Below are positions 16,665 to 27,017 of a DNA stretch of 64,000 bases, piece after piece (position 1 is the first letter of the stretch; the number at the start of each line of letters is the position of its first letter). The notes beneath the pieces were generated by a model. That model saw only the letters and a list, made by a program, of their open reading frames with translations. It did no database searches and had not been told where the DNA came from. The position numbers and the translations under genes were made by a program. This DNA comes from Clostridia bacterium (lineage in GTDB: Bacteria > Bacillota > Clostridia > Oscillospirales > CAG-272). The stretch spans positions 28,913 through 92,912 of the forward strand of contig JAFQEJ010000055.1 of assembly GCA_017399105.1 (NCBI GenBank), written 5' to 3'.

Positions 16665-17813
16665 ATGGCAAAGGGAAAATCCAAGTCTCCCGCCGTCGAG
16701 AAGATTGAAGACGGCGACGCTAAGAGAAAAGCGCTTGAAACGGCGATCAGCCAGATTGAAAAAGAGCATGGTAAGGGCATTATCATGCGTATGGGCGATA
16801 ATCCCCATATGACCGTTTCGACGGTATCCACCGGTTCGCTCACCCTCGACCTTGCACTGGGTGTGGGCGGCGTTCCGAGAGGACGTATTATTGAGATTTA
16901 CGGTCCCGAATCTTCGGGTAAAACCACCGTTGCGCTCCATGTGACCGCAGAGGTTCAGAAGACCGGCGGCATTGCGGCTTTTATCGACGCCGAGCATGCC
17001 CTTGATCCGGTTTATGCGAAGGCGCTGGGCGTGAATATTGAAGATCTGCTGGTTTCTCAGCCCGACAGCGGCGAGCAGGCTCTCGAGATCACCGAGGCGC
17101 TGGTTCGTTCGGGCGCTGTGGATGTGGTGGTCGTTGACTCTGTTGCGGCTCTTGTTCCTCAGCAGGAAATCGACGGCGAAATGGGCGCTTCCCATGTGGG
17201 TCTGCAGGCGCGACTCATGTCTCAGGCGCTCCGCAAGCTTTCGGGTGCCATCAACAAGAGCAACTGCGTGGCAATCTTCATCAACCAGCTTCGCGAGAAG
17301 GTGGGCGTTGTTTACGGCAATCCCGAGGTTACCCCCGGCGGACGTGCGCTGAAATTCTATGCTTCGGTACGTATTGAGGTACGCAAGACCGAGAATCTCA
17401 AGAACGGCAGCGAATCCTACGGAAACCGCGTCAAGTGCAAGGTGGTCAAGAACAAGGTTGCACCTCCCTTCAAGGTTGCCGAGTTTGATATTATCTACGG
17501 CAAGGGCATCTCCAAGTCGGGTGAAATCATCGACATCGGCGTAGGACTTGATATTGTCGAGAAGAGCGGTGCATGGTTCAGCTACAACGGCACCCGCATC
17601 GGTCAGGGCAAGGACAATGCGAGAAAGTATCTCGAGAGCAATCCCGATGTGCTTGCAGAGATTGAGGAGAAGATCCGCGATATGAGCATGGAGCTCGATC
17701 TTGAGGACGGATTTGACAACGATGTGGAAGATGAGCTGGCGGCAGGCTTTGATGAGGAAGAGGATGACGGCTTCAATATCAAGGTGCTGGGACTGGACGG
17801 CAGCGATAACTAA
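16665..17813 (+). CDS. recA: Recombinase RecA
   Basis: A 382-residue RecA, which forms filaments on single-stranded DNA for strand exchange and triggers LexA cleavage. It shows Walker A GPESSGKT (80-87), [30 protein letters not shown] (Walker B and loop 1), and [19 protein letters not shown] (loop 2 region). The C-terminal tail is long and acidic ([25 protein letters not shown]), as is common. The last residues (DGSDN) are encoded by the first unit of a 16-base tandem repeat. A GGAGGA site precedes the ATG. Confidence 0.98.
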   Translation: MAKGKSKSPAVEKIEDGDAKRKALETAISQIEKEHGKGIIMRMGDNPHMTVSTVSTGSLTLDLALGVGGVPRGRIIEIYGPESSGKTTVALHVTAEVQKTGGIAAFIDAEHALDPVYAKALGVNIEDLLVSQPDSGEQALEITEALVRSGAVDVVVVDSVAALVPQQEIDGEMGASHVGLQARLMSQALRKLSGAINKSNCVAIFINQLREKVGVVYGNPEVTPGGRALKFYASVRIEVRKTENLKNGSESYGNRVKCKVVKNKVAPPFKVAEFDIIYGKGISKSGEIIDIGVGLDIVEKSGAWFSYNGTRIGQGKDNARKYLESNPDVLAEIEEKIRDMSMELDLEDGFDNDVEDELAAGFDEEEDDGFNIKVLGLDGSDN

Positions 17814-17880
17814 TCGCAGCGATAACTAATCGCAGCGATAATGAATCGCAGCGATAATGAATCGCAGCGATAACTAATTA
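17799..17880 (+). repeat. 16-base tandem repeat spanning the recA stop
   Basis: Units AATCGCAGCGATAACT / AATCGCAGCGATAATG repeat four full times (17811-17874) plus a partial unit on either side. The first partial copy encodes the recA C-terminus. Each unit contains the palindrome ATCGC-A-GCGAT. There are no spacers, so it is not a CRISPR. Confidence 0.9.
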
Positions 17881-17986
17881 TCGCCGAGATAGATTTTAAT
17901 GAGATATATAACGTCGTGATATCGGGTATTGAAGGATGATGCCATCCTTTCCCATTTGCGGGAGCCCCTTCACGAAACAGAGGTAA

Positions 17987-19948
<1,962 letters not shown>

Positions 19949-19959
19949 CAGTCTGCCAA

Positions 19960-20365
19960 ATCCCTGAAGCGTACCATTTCCACTACCGCTACCTAAGCGC
20001 ACTGCATCGTGACGTATCGCCAAAAGAAACAATTAGATCAGTAGAAGCGCGTCTCCTCAATCTCTCCCCAACCGCTGTGGAAAAACTTAAATATGAATAA
20101 CATTAGGCTCCCCTATGGCATATCGAGTTCTCTCCCAGTTGCTATTATGTGCGGTTAAAGCTGCCTTAATATAGCGAACGGTTAGCACTTTCTTCATCGG
20201 TAAGTTTAAGTGACTCTTTTTCACCAATCCACGATTGGGTCGTCAGTAAAGGAGTCCACGGGGAACCCCTGGTGCCCCTTTCTTTGGTTACTTTCTTTCG
20301 GGCAAGCGAAAGCAAAGTAACAAACCGGTACAAATAAATTTTGCTGAACTTCATTCGAAGTGACA
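19960..20365 (+). repeat. Copy C of the origin-region long repeat
   Basis: It starts inside the 5' part of the element (AAGCGTACCATTTCCACTA) and then follows copy B through ACAATTAGATCAG, CTGTGGAAAAACTTAAAT (TTTTCCACA site on the minus strand), AACCCCTGGTGCCCCTTT and GGTTACTTTCTTTCGGG, paired with CGAAAGCAAAGTAAC. It occupies the 430-base gyrB-recX gap, which holds no gene. Confidence 0.85.
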
Positions 20366-20378
20366 CATCTACCCCACC

Positions 20379-20906
20379 ATGACAACACCAAAATCCCAGC
20401 AGCTCCCTGCTGCAATCAAAAAAGCTGCCAACATCCTCGCCTACTCGGACAATACCCGAGCGAAGCTCATCGAAAAGCTCCGACGCGCCGGCTATGACGC
20501 TGATGTCTGCGAAGCGGCGGCAGATGAAATGACGGCAAAGGGCATGCTCAATGAAGAGCGCATGGTCATTCATGCCGTCGAATATATGGCAGAGGTCAAG
20601 CTCTTCGGCAGAAGGCGGATCTATGCTGAACTGAATAAAAAAGGCTTTTCCCGACAGGCTGTGGAAAACTGCGTGCCTGAAGTGATGGATGCCATCGATT
20701 TTGAGGAAGCCTGTCTGAAGCTGGCGAAAAAACAGCGCTTCGAGCACAGCGAAGCGGGACGGATGAAGCTGACCCGAACCCTCATGCGTTATGGATTTGG
20801 CGGTGATGAAATCCGCTATGCCATGAAGAATCTGAAAATCAACTGGCGCGCACAATCCGATCCGGATGAGTGTGAGGACGAGAGTGACGGGGAGTTTCTC
20901 GAATGA
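20379..20906 (+). CDS. recX: Regulatory protein RecX-like
   Basis: A 175-residue RecX-type protein made of three-helix repeats. Visible parts are AANILAYSDNTRAKLIEKLRRAGYD (residues about 16-40), AAADEMTAKGMLNEERMVIHAVEY, LFGRRRIYAELNKKGFSRQ and LTRTLMRYGFGGDEIRYAMKNL. RecX modulates RecA filaments. It lies one gene after recA (gyrB intervenes). No good ribosome site is visible at the ATG, which comes shortly after repeat copy C. It overlaps the next gene by ATGA. Confidence 0.82.
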   Translation: MTTPKSQQLPAAIKKAANILAYSDNTRAKLIEKLRRAGYDADVCEAAADEMTAKGMLNEERMVIHAVEYMAEVKLFGRRRIYAELNKKGFSRQAVENCVPEVMDAIDFEEACLKLAKKQRFEHSEAGRMKLTRTLMRYGFGGDEIRYAMKNLKINWRAQSDPDECEDESDGEFLE

Positions 20907-21397
20907 AGCTCTATATCACAGGCTCGGTGGCAAGCGGAAAATCCACCCTGGCGCGAAAGCTTTCCGAGGTGACGGGTGTTGCCTGTACCCATCTGGATGA
21001 GCTGATGTATGAGGTCGATCCCGAAAGCTCCTGGGGCAATCGCAGGCGAAATGAAGCCGAGCGGGATGCATGCTTTGCCGAAATTCTCTCGCAGGAAAGC
21101 TATATCATCGAGGACTGCGGGCGAAGATGCTTCAGGCGGGGCATGGAGGAGGCGGACCAGGTGATTCTGCTCGATCTTCCGCTCTCTCTGCGGTATCGGC
21201 GGATTCTTCTTCGCTGGCTGAAGCAGAATCTGGGCATCGAGCACTGCATCTACAAGCCCAATTGGCGGATGCTGCGAACCATGTTTGGATGGGCGAAGGA
21301 ATTTGACCCCGCGGAATTTTCGCAGTATGAGGATAAGCTGACTGTTTTAAAGAATGACAGAGAAATTAATCGATTTATAAAGGAATTACAGGCATGA
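20903..21397 (+). CDS. Small P-loop kinase, adenylate-kinase-like (FlaR/topology-modulation type)
   Basis: A 164-residue P-loop NTPase: MKLYITGSVASGKSTLARKL holds Walker A (GSVASGKST, residues 7-15), followed by HLDELMYEV, IIEDCGRR and LDLPLSLRYRRILLRW. This layout matches small adenylate-kinase-like proteins often annotated as FlaR or DNA-topology modulation proteins. Their true substrate is not established. It overlaps recX (ATGA) and rimO (ATGA), so it belongs to a tight recX-kinase-rimO operon. Confidence 0.8.
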   Translation: MKLYITGSVASGKSTLARKLSEVTGVACTHLDELMYEVDPESSWGNRRRNEAERDACFAEILSQESYIIEDCGRRCFRRGMEEADQVILLDLPLSLRYRRILLRWLKQNLGIEHCIYKPNWRMLRTMFGWAKEFDPAEFSQYEDKLTVLKNDREINRFIKELQA

Positions 21398-22722
21398 AAA
21401 AGTGTAAAATCGGATTTATTTCGCTCGGATGCCCCAAGAATCAGGTGGACACCGAGGTAATGCTCAAGGAGCTTATGGACGCAGGCTATGAGCTGACCGG
21501 AGAGGACATCGAGGCGGACATCATCATCGTCAACACCTGCGCCTTTATTGAAAGCGCAAAGAAGGAGTCGATCGACAACATTCTCGATGTGGCATGGCTG
21601 AAGAAAAACGGCAAGCTGAAGGGAATTATCGTCTGCGGCTGTATGGCAGAACGCTACCGCGAGGAGATTCTCGCCGAGATGCCCGAGGTGGACGCTGTGC
21701 TTGGTGTTGGAAGCCTGCACTCCATCGTGGCTGCGGTTGAAGCTGTGGCGAAGGGCAAAAAGGGCTACACCTGCTTCGATGACAAGGACAGCATGCCGCT
21801 GGGCGGTGAGCGCGTTGTGACGACCGCAGAGCACACTGCCTATCTCAAGATCGCGGAGGGCTGCGACAACCGATGCACCTACTGTGCAATTCCCTCCATC
21901 CGCGGCAAATTCCGCAGCCGCACCATCGAGGACATCGTGACTGAAGCGAAGACGCTGGAGGAGATCGGCGTGAAGGAGCTGGTGCTGGTGGCGCAGGATA
22001 CCACCCGCTACGGCGAGGATCTTTACGGCGGCTACAAGCTGCCCGAGCTGGTGCGCGCCATCTGTGACGCGACGGCAATTCCGTGGATTCGCCTGCTCTA
22101 CTGCTATCCCGACAAGATCACAGATGAGCTGATTGAGGAATTCAAGCAGAATGACAGACTGCTGAACTATATTGATATTCCGATTCAGCATATCTCGGCG
22201 AAGGTGCTGAAGCGCATGAACCGTCATGGCGGCGCTGCGGCTGTGCGCGATGCCATTTCAAAGCTGCGCGGCGTTGAGGGCATGGTGCTGAGAACAACGG
22301 CGATTGTCGGTTTCCCCGGCGAGAGCGAAGAAGATTTTACCGAGCTTTGTGAGTTTATCAAGGATACAAAGTTTGACCGCTTCGGTGTTTTCACCTATTC
22401 CAAAGAGGAAGGCACACCTGCAGCCGAATTTGAGGATCAGATTGACGAGCAGGTGAAGCAGGATCGCATGGACAATATCATGGAGCTTCAGCTGACGATC
22501 AACGAGGAGCTGAACGAGAAGAAGGTCGGTTCGGTCATCAAGGTGCTCTGTGAGGGCTTTGACCCCGTGTCCGAGGCATACTACGGACGCTCCTATGCCG
22601 ATGCGCCCGATATCGACGGAAAGGTGTATTTCACCGGCCCCAAAGGAATTAAGGAAGGCAGCTTTGTGATGGTAAAGGTGACAGAGGTGCTGGATTATGA
22701 CCTCGTGGGTGAGACGAAGTAG
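21394..22722 (+). CDS. rimO: Ribosomal protein S12 methylthiotransferase
   Basis: A 442-residue radical-SAM methylthiotransferase that adds a methylthio group to an Asp of S12. The N-terminal MTTase domain holds cluster cysteines Cys13 (LGCPKNQVDTEVML), Cys49 (VNTCAFI) and Cys83 (CGCMAERY). The radical-SAM motif CDNRCTYCAIPSIRGKFRSR gives Cys157, 161 and 164. A TRAM domain ends the protein. LGCPKNQVDTE is typical of RimO rather than MiaB. Confidence 0.95.
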   Translation: MKKCKIGFISLGCPKNQVDTEVMLKELMDAGYELTGEDIEADIIIVNTCAFIESAKKESIDNILDVAWLKKNGKLKGIIVCGCMAERYREEILAEMPEVDAVLGVGSLHSIVAAVEAVAKGKKGYTCFDDKDSMPLGGERVVTTAEHTAYLKIAEGCDNRCTYCAIPSIRGKFRSRTIEDIVTEAKTLEEIGVKELVLVAQDTTRYGEDLYGGYKLPELVRAICDATAIPWIRLLYCYPDKITDELIEEFKQNDRLLNYIDIPIQHISAKVLKRMNRHGGAAAVRDAISKLRGVEGMVLRTTAIVGFPGESEEDFTELCEFIKDTKFDRFGVFTYSKEEGTPAAEFEDQIDEQVKQDRMDNIMELQLTINEELNEKKVGSVIKVLCEGFDPVSEAYYGRSYADAPDIDGKVYFTGPKGIKEGSFVMVKVTEVLDYDLVGETK

Positions 22723-22776
22723 GATTACAGAGATTGTGCATCGAGATTGTGCGAGCATCGGTTACAGAGGTGACAC

Positions 22777-23436
22777 ATGCGAATGTATAAAGAGGGGATC
22801 GAATTTCCCGAGCGGAAGAATATACGTTTGAAGCAGCACGATTATAACAGCGCGGGAGCGTATTTTATCACGATCTGCACGAAGAATCGCAGAGAAATAT
22901 TATCGAGGATACCTGAGCGATCGGATATCGCCGTACCCGTAGGGGATGCCGCCCTCGGCATCCCGCTCCCTAACGATTACAATTTCGTTACCCCTCTGTT
23001 AACCGACATCGGCAAAATTGTCGAAAAATACATTCTTTCAAGCAATCGGATGAAGGATATTACCGTTGACCGATATGTGATCATGCCCGATCATATCCAT
23101 GTGATTGTGATTGTACGATCACAGAGGAATTACGATAGCGAATCTGTAGGGAGCGGGACACCGAGGGCGGTGTCCCCTACCGAGATTGTGCAAACAACGA
23201 TTACAGAGGGGCGAACAAAGCGAAACAAAGAAGTGATACCGCAATTTGTTGCTGCTTTGAAACGGTTGTGCAATGCGGAGATCGGTGAGGATATCTTTCA
23301 GCGCTCCTATTACGACTACATCATCCGCGACAGGGACGACTACGACACCCGCATCGGTTACATTTACGGCAACCCCCTGCTTTGGCAATACAACAGACAT
23401 ACACACGACAAGCTCATAAGTGAGGTTTTATTATGA
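22777..23436 (+). CDS. REP-associated tyrosine transposase (RAYT), Y1/HUH family
   Basis: A 219-residue IS200-like Y1 transposase of the RAYT branch. It has the N-terminal NIRLKQHDYNSAGAYFITIC, the HUH motif in MPDHIHVIV (metal-binding histidines), a late Tyr-rich helix (QRSYYDYIIRDRDDYDTRI) with the likely catalytic Tyr, and YGNPLLW. RAYTs excise and join single-stranded REP hairpins. Two GTAG-headed hairpins in opposite orientation (22939-22974 and 23146-23180) lie inside the coding sequence and encode VGDAALGIPLP and SVGSGTPRAVSP. It sits between rimO and pgsA, which are normally adjacent, and overlaps pgsA by ATGA. GAGGTGAC precedes the ATG. Confidence 0.9.
   Translation: MRMYKEGIEFPERKNIRLKQHDYNSAGAYFITICTKNRREILSRIPERSDIAVPVGDAALGIPLPNDYNFVTPLLTDIGKIVEKYILSSNRMKDITVDRYVIMPDHIHVIVIVRSQRNYDSESVGSGTPRAVSPTEIVQTTITEGRTKRNKEVIPQFVAALKRLCNAEIGEDIFQRSYYDYIIRDRDDYDTRIGYIYGNPLLWQYNRHTHDKLISEVLL
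22939..22974 (-). repeat. GTAG/REP-like hairpin inside the RAYT gene, copy 1
   Basis: GTAGGGGATGCCG-CCCT-CGGCATCCC followed by GCTCCCTAAC. The inner 9-bp stem (GGGATGCCG / CGGCATCCC) is perfect and both ends read GT(A/T)AGGG inwards. It is inverted relative to copy 2. Confidence 0.75.
23146..23180 (+). repeat. GTAG/REP-like hairpin inside the RAYT gene, copy 2
   Basis: GTAGGGAGCGGGACACCG-AGGG-CGGTGTCCCCTAC. The stem GGGACACCG / CGGTGTCCC is perfect. The loop AGGG is the complement of the CCCT loop in copy 1, so the two elements lie in opposite orientations. Differences between the copies are compensatory (TG/CA swapped on both arms), so pairing is kept. Confidence 0.75.
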
Positions 23437-24017
23437 AAATGAATCTACCGAACAAGCTGACGCTGCTGCGCGTCATTATGATTCCTATCTTTATGGTGGT
23501 GATGCTCTTTCCCATTCTGCCCGAGACATGGTGGCGAATTTTAGGAGCGGCGCTTTTTGTATTCACCTCCTTCACCGATTTTCTTGACGGCTTTATTGCG
23601 AGAAAATTCAATCTGGTCACCGATTTCGGCAAGCTGATGGATCCCCTTGCCGACAAGCTGATGGTATTCGGTGCGATGATCTGTCTGCTTGTGCGCTACA
23701 GCGAGGACAGGGTGTTCTGCATCATCTTCGCCTGGGTGATCTTCATTCTGCTGCTGCGTGAATTTGCCATCACAGGACTTCGCGCCATGGTATCGGGCAG
23801 CGTTTCTGTAGCCGCCAACTGGGCAGGCAAGGTGAAGACGGTATCACAGATCATCTTCATCGTGGTGGTGCTTCTTGAGCCTGTGGTGATCGAGCCCCTT
23901 GGCACGCCCCACAATCTTTTCACCTACATCACCATGGCATTTATGACCTTTATGACGGTATTCTCGGGCTACAACTATGTCAGGGCATATCTCCCCCATC
24001 TGAGCAAGGAGATGTAA
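23433..24017 (+). CDS. pgsA: CDP-diacylglycerol-glycerol-3-phosphate 3-phosphatidyltransferase
   Basis: A 194-residue CDP-alcohol phosphatidyltransferase, an integral membrane enzyme making phosphatidylglycerol phosphate. The family signature DGxxARx8Gx3Dx3D is intact in DGFIARKFNLVTDFG followed by KLMDPLADKL. The N-terminus MNLPNKLTLLRVIMIPIFM is typical of PgsA, and several membrane helices follow. The ATG overlaps the RAYT stop, so pgsA may now depend on translation of the transposase gene or on the rimO transcript. Confidence 0.94.
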   Translation: MKMNLPNKLTLLRVIMIPIFMVVMLFPILPETWWRILGAALFVFTSFTDFLDGFIARKFNLVTDFGKLMDPLADKLMVFGAMICLLVRYSEDRVFCIIFAWVIFILLLREFAITGLRAMVSGSVSVAANWAGKVKTVSQIIFIVVVLLEPVVIEPLGTPHNLFTYITMAFMTFMTVFSGYNYVRAYLPHLSKEM

Positions 24018-24030
24018 TCCCGCGTTTTGC

Positions 24031-24145
24031 GGTCGGCAGCACCGACGGTCGGTTGCACCGACAGGCAATATCGGGTCGGCAGCGCCGACGGGCAATATCT
24101 ACGTTAGGAATACAAAATTGTTTCCGCATACCACGAGGGTGGAGG
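24031..24145 (+). repeat. Short repeat R1, copy 1
   Basis: It contains GTCGGCAGCGCCGACGGGC, AATATC, ACGTTAGGAATACAAAATTG and TTTCCGCATACCACGAGGG. This core recurs, with small changes, at about 26755, 27822, 30113 (inverted), 35565, 41434, 47611 and 56509. It fills much of the 336-base pgsA-XRE gap. A TATAAT at 24326-24331 may be the -10 box of the next gene. Confidence 0.85.
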
Positions 24146-24353
24146 AAATCTTATTCTGCAGGGGAGGTGTTTTGCCTCCCTTTATCAAGCTTTATTTACA
24201 ACAGTCCCCTTTTGCGTAACAAACAACCACGAAAATCATCGAAAACAGGTCTGAAACCGACTCTACCGCCGGTTGATATCTCCCCAATCAACCGATAGTA
24301 TGTAGATTGAAGCTACAATTCCGTTTATAATAGGAGTGAAAGGAGGCCAATTG

Positions 24354-24977
24354 ATGGATCAAGTGAAAATCGGTCAATTCATTGCCGGATGCAGAAAAAA
24401 GGCAAACCTGACACAAATGCAGCTGGCAGAGAAGCTGAACATCACCGACAGAGCGGTATCGAAGTGGGAATGCGGCAAGGCAATGCCCGATTCTTCAATC
24501 ATGCTGGAGCTGTGCGGTATTCTGAACATCACCGTAAATGATTTATTGTGTGGGGAGGTTATCACAATGGAAAACTACAACAAAGAATTGGAAAACAATC
24601 TGCTTGATATGATCAAGCAAAAAGAGGAAAGCGATAAAAGGCTGCTTCGTACCGAGATTATCATGGCAATTGCCTGCCTGATCCCGTTGATCGGTTCGAT
24701 TGTGATCGCGCTTTCTCTGCCGCTGGAGGAATGGATTGCTACGGTTATTGTTTTAGCCGGTATGCTTCCGCTGCTGATTGCAGCACCCTTTGCCATCAGA
24801 ATCGAGCAAAAAGCGGGGTATTATGCCTGCGGCAAATGCGGTCACAGATATGTGCCCACCTATAAAAGTGTTTTTGCAGCAGCACACATGCACACGACAA
24901 GATATATGCGCTGCCCCAAGTGCGGCAAAAGATCCTGGCAGAAAAAGGTGCTGAGCAGGAACAGTGAAGCAGAATAA
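24354..24977 (+). CDS. XRE-family HTH regulator with membrane segments and zinc ribbon
   Basis: A 207-residue protein starting at the ATG at 24354, preceded by AAAGGAGG (the earlier in-frame ATG at 24336 lacks one). Residues about 5-60 are a Cro/C1 helix-turn-helix (IGQFIAGCRKKANLTQMQLAE, ITDRAVSKWECGKAMPD). Two hydrophobic helices follow (IIMAIACLIPLIGSIVIALSL and WIATVIVLAGMLPLLIAAPF), then a zinc ribbon with CGKCGHRY and MRCPKCGKRSW. A membrane-tethered regulator that senses something through its zinc domain is plausible; its targets are unknown. Confidence 0.85.
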   Translation: MDQVKIGQFIAGCRKKANLTQMQLAEKLNITDRAVSKWECGKAMPDSSIMLELCGILNITVNDLLCGEVITMENYNKELENNLLDMIKQKEESDKRLLRTEIIMAIACLIPLIGSIVIALSLPLEEWIATVIVLAGMLPLLIAAPFAIRIEQKAGYYACGKCGHRYVPTYKSVFAAAHMHTTRYMRCPKCGKRSWQKKVLSRNSEAE

Positions 24978-25016
24978 AGGGGACGGCATACCTGTATGCG
25001 CCCTCTGAAACAGGAA

Positions 25017-25052
25017 ACACCGACAGATTTTCGTCTGCCGGTGTCTTTTTTT
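25017..25052 (+). terminator. Terminator after the XRE gene
   Basis: ACACCGACAGA (25017-25027) pairs with TCTGCCGGTGT (25034-25044), one mismatch, followed by C and seven T. Confidence 0.8.
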
Positions 25053-25075
25053 GTTTATGTGAGATAAATTTATCT

Positions 25076-26032
25076 TCAGAGTCCGTACTCGACGATCTCG
25101 CCGAAGCCCTCGAAGGGATAATCGATGGTGAGTCTGCCCTCATGGGTGTCGCCGCAGCCGCCATAGAGCTCGCACTTGCCGTCGTCGCGCATGACGATGC
25201 CCGAGGTGAAGGTGCAGTCGATGAGGTCGGGGCGCTTTGCGGGAGCCGCAGGGTAGCAGGGGCGGGTACCGATGATCTTAAAATCGAGCACCTCGCAGGT
25301 ATCGGGATCGATGACGAAGGAGGAGTTCATGTAAACGCTGAGACGCTGACCCGAGGGGGTTTGATCGCTGTAGCTCATGTGTCCGATGACGCCGACCTTG
25401 CCCGAGGAGAGGGCATATGCCTGATTGGGGCCGCCCCATTCGCCCTCGCCGAAGAGTCCCTTCAGGTAGGGAGCATTTTCAACAACATCCGCATCCAGCT
25501 CGGAGAGGTCAGCGATGGTGGTGAAGCCGATCTGAGAGCCGACGCCGCCCTCCAGTCCTGCATGACGGGGACGGGAGAAGACACCGATTCTGCCGTTCTG
25601 AAGCTGAACGAGACGGATATCCTTCATATAGTCGGGGCCTGTTGTGAAGTAGTAGAGATCCTCAAGGTCGGTGCCGTGGTAGAAGTAGCCGTAGTAGGTG
25701 TCGATTTCGCTCTTCTTGAAGCGGACGTGGGTGCCGCCCATGACCATTTCGCCCTTGATGAAGGCGATGTAGGGATCCTCCAGCTGATAGAGCATGGAGT
25801 TGGGAACACGGGTGTAATCGTCCTCGCCTGTCTCCTCAAAAAGCATGGCGCGGGAGCGTGCCCACTCATTGCGGCGCTCTACTCTGCCGTAGATATAGCG
25901 CTTGCCCTTCCATGTGAAGGGAATGGAGCAGTTGTAGACATCATAGCCGTCCACACCGTGGAAGGTGAGGAGTGCGCTGTCATAGATGCGCTTGGATGCC
26001 TCAAATTCAAGTCGTTTTTCGCGAAGATTCAT
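25076..26032 (-). CDS. DUF1861 family protein (beta-propeller, glycosidase-like)
   Basis: A 318-residue protein of the DUF1861 (MTP-1-like) family, recognised from LTFHGVDGYDVYNCSIPF near the start, IYGRVERRNEWARS, GKMEVMGGTHV-like EMVMGGTHVRF, GPDYMKDIRLVQLQNGRIGV and SRPRHAGLEGG. The many short strands and acidic turns suggest the five-bladed propeller of GH43/GH130-type enzymes. There is no signal peptide, so it is cytosolic. Activity is not established; phosphorylase or hydrolase action on a small glycan is an inference. It diverges from spoIIR. Confidence 0.8.
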   Translation of the reverse strand: MNLREKRLEFEASKRIYDSALLTFHGVDGYDVYNCSIPFTWKGKRYIYGRVERRNEWARSRAMLFEETGEDDYTRVPNSMLYQLEDPYIAFIKGEMVMGGTHVRFKKSEIDTYYGYFYHGTDLEDLYYFTTGPDYMKDIRLVQLQNGRIGVFSRPRHAGLEGGVGSQIGFTTIADLSELDADVVENAPYLKGLFGEGEWGGPNQAYALSSGKVGVIGHMSYSDQTPSGQRLSVYMNSSFVIDPDTCEVLDFKIIGTRPCYPAAPAKRPDLIDCTFTSGIVMRDDGKCELYGGCGDTHEGRLTIDYPFEGFGEIVEYGL

Positions 26033-26070
26033 AGTATTATCCTCCGTGATGGATTGATTTTTATTTTTAT

Positions 26071-26099
26071 GAATAACTCCGCATCCTCAGTGCCATAAT
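26071..26099 (+). promoter_or_regulatory. Possible sigma-F/G-type promoter of spoIIR
   Basis: GAATA at 26071-26075, 15 bases, then TGCCATAAT at 26091-26099, which fits xGNNANANT of the forespore consensus with one mismatch in the -35. spoIIR is a sigma-F gene in B. subtilis, and this copy must have its own promoter because the upstream gene is on the other strand. Confidence 0.4.
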
Positions 26100-26148
26100 C
26101 AGAGCAGATTCAGATGCAAAAGCATCAAGGACTTTGGAGGTATTTGCA

Positions 26149-26781
26149 ATGCGTGCAATGATATTTTTCTGTATTTCGGTATTGATTCTCACCCTGTCGG
26201 CGGCAATCCTGCCCATCAACGGCGAGGAGGCGGTTTACAGCGACACGGTAAGGCTTCATGTGATAGCGGCATCAGACAGTGAGCGGGATCAGGCACTGAA
26301 GCTGGCGGTTCGCGACGGTATTCTGGAGCTGACCGGGAATGCAATCCAAGCCTGCGGCAGTGCGGACGAGGCTGAAGCGGCGCTGGGTGAGATGATCTCT
26401 GAGATTGAGGAAAGAGCCGAGGAAATTCTCGCCGATGCGGGCGAGGTCTGTGAGGTGGAGGCTCAGCTGGGATATGAGCGATATCCCACGCGCAGCTATG
26501 AAGGTGTGAGCCTGCCTGCGGGGCGCTATCTCTCGCTGCGGGTGAAGATTGGCGAGGCTGCGGGCAAGAACTGGTGGTGTGTGCTCTATCCGCCGCTTTG
26601 TGTGGATTCCTCCCGTGCCGAGGAAAAGCTGAGCGCGGCGGGATTTACGCCGGGGCAGATCAAGCTGCTCTGCGAATCGGACAATCCGCGCTATGTGCTG
26701 AAATTTCGCCTGCTTGAGGTGATTGAAGAGCTGCTACATCGTGCAGCCGACAGCATCGGTGGGCAGCAATATCGGCGTTAG
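26149..26781 (+). CDS. spoIIR: Stage II sporulation protein R
   Basis: A 210-residue SpoIIR, secreted by the forespore to trigger SpoIIGA cleavage of pro-sigma-E in the mother cell. It has a signal/anchor helix (MRAMIFFCISVLILTLSAAIL), then the family motifs VRLHVIAASDSERDQALKLAVRDGIL and GRYLSLRVKIGEAAGKNWWCVLYPPLC. GGAGG at 26136-26140 fixes the ATG at 26149. The last residues (SIGGQQYRR) and the stop are encoded by a copy of repeat R1, so the natural C-terminus appears to have been replaced. Confidence 0.93.
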   Translation: MRAMIFFCISVLILTLSAAILPINGEEAVYSDTVRLHVIAASDSERDQALKLAVRDGILELTGNAIQACGSADEAEAALGEMISEIEERAEEILADAGEVCEVEAQLGYERYPTRSYEGVSLPAGRYLSLRVKIGEAAGKNWWCVLYPPLCVDSSRAEEKLSAAGFTPGQIKLLCESDNPRYVLKFRLLEVIEELLHRAADSIGGQQYRR

Positions 26782-26935
26782 GCGGACAAGCCCTCATCTG
26801 CCTAACACAAGGAAAGGGAACCGCGTCAGCGGTGGAAGAGGGGGTAATGAATACCTCCCCCCTCGTGGTATACAGAAACACTTCTGTATACCTAACGCCG
26901 ATATTGCCCGTCGGCGCAGCCGGCAATTTTATATA
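26755..26935 (+). repeat. Short repeat R1, copy 2: an inverted pair
   Basis: GCAATATCGGCGTTAGG at about 26765-26781 and its complement CCTAACGCCGATATTGC at about 26891-26907 face each other across about 110 bases that include CCCCCCTCGTGGTAT. The left half ends the spoIIR frame. The right half ends before the spoIIQ-like leader. Confidence 0.8.
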
Positions 26936-27017
26936 AAGCGTATAACTTCCTTGAATCCGGTCAATCCTAATACATGCAAAACATTGACATGCTGCAACGC
27001 AGCGGAATGGAGGCAAT

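Noticed and set aside
17799..17880. Possible CRISPR array after recA
   Set aside because: Units are directly adjacent with no spacers, and no cas gene is in the window.
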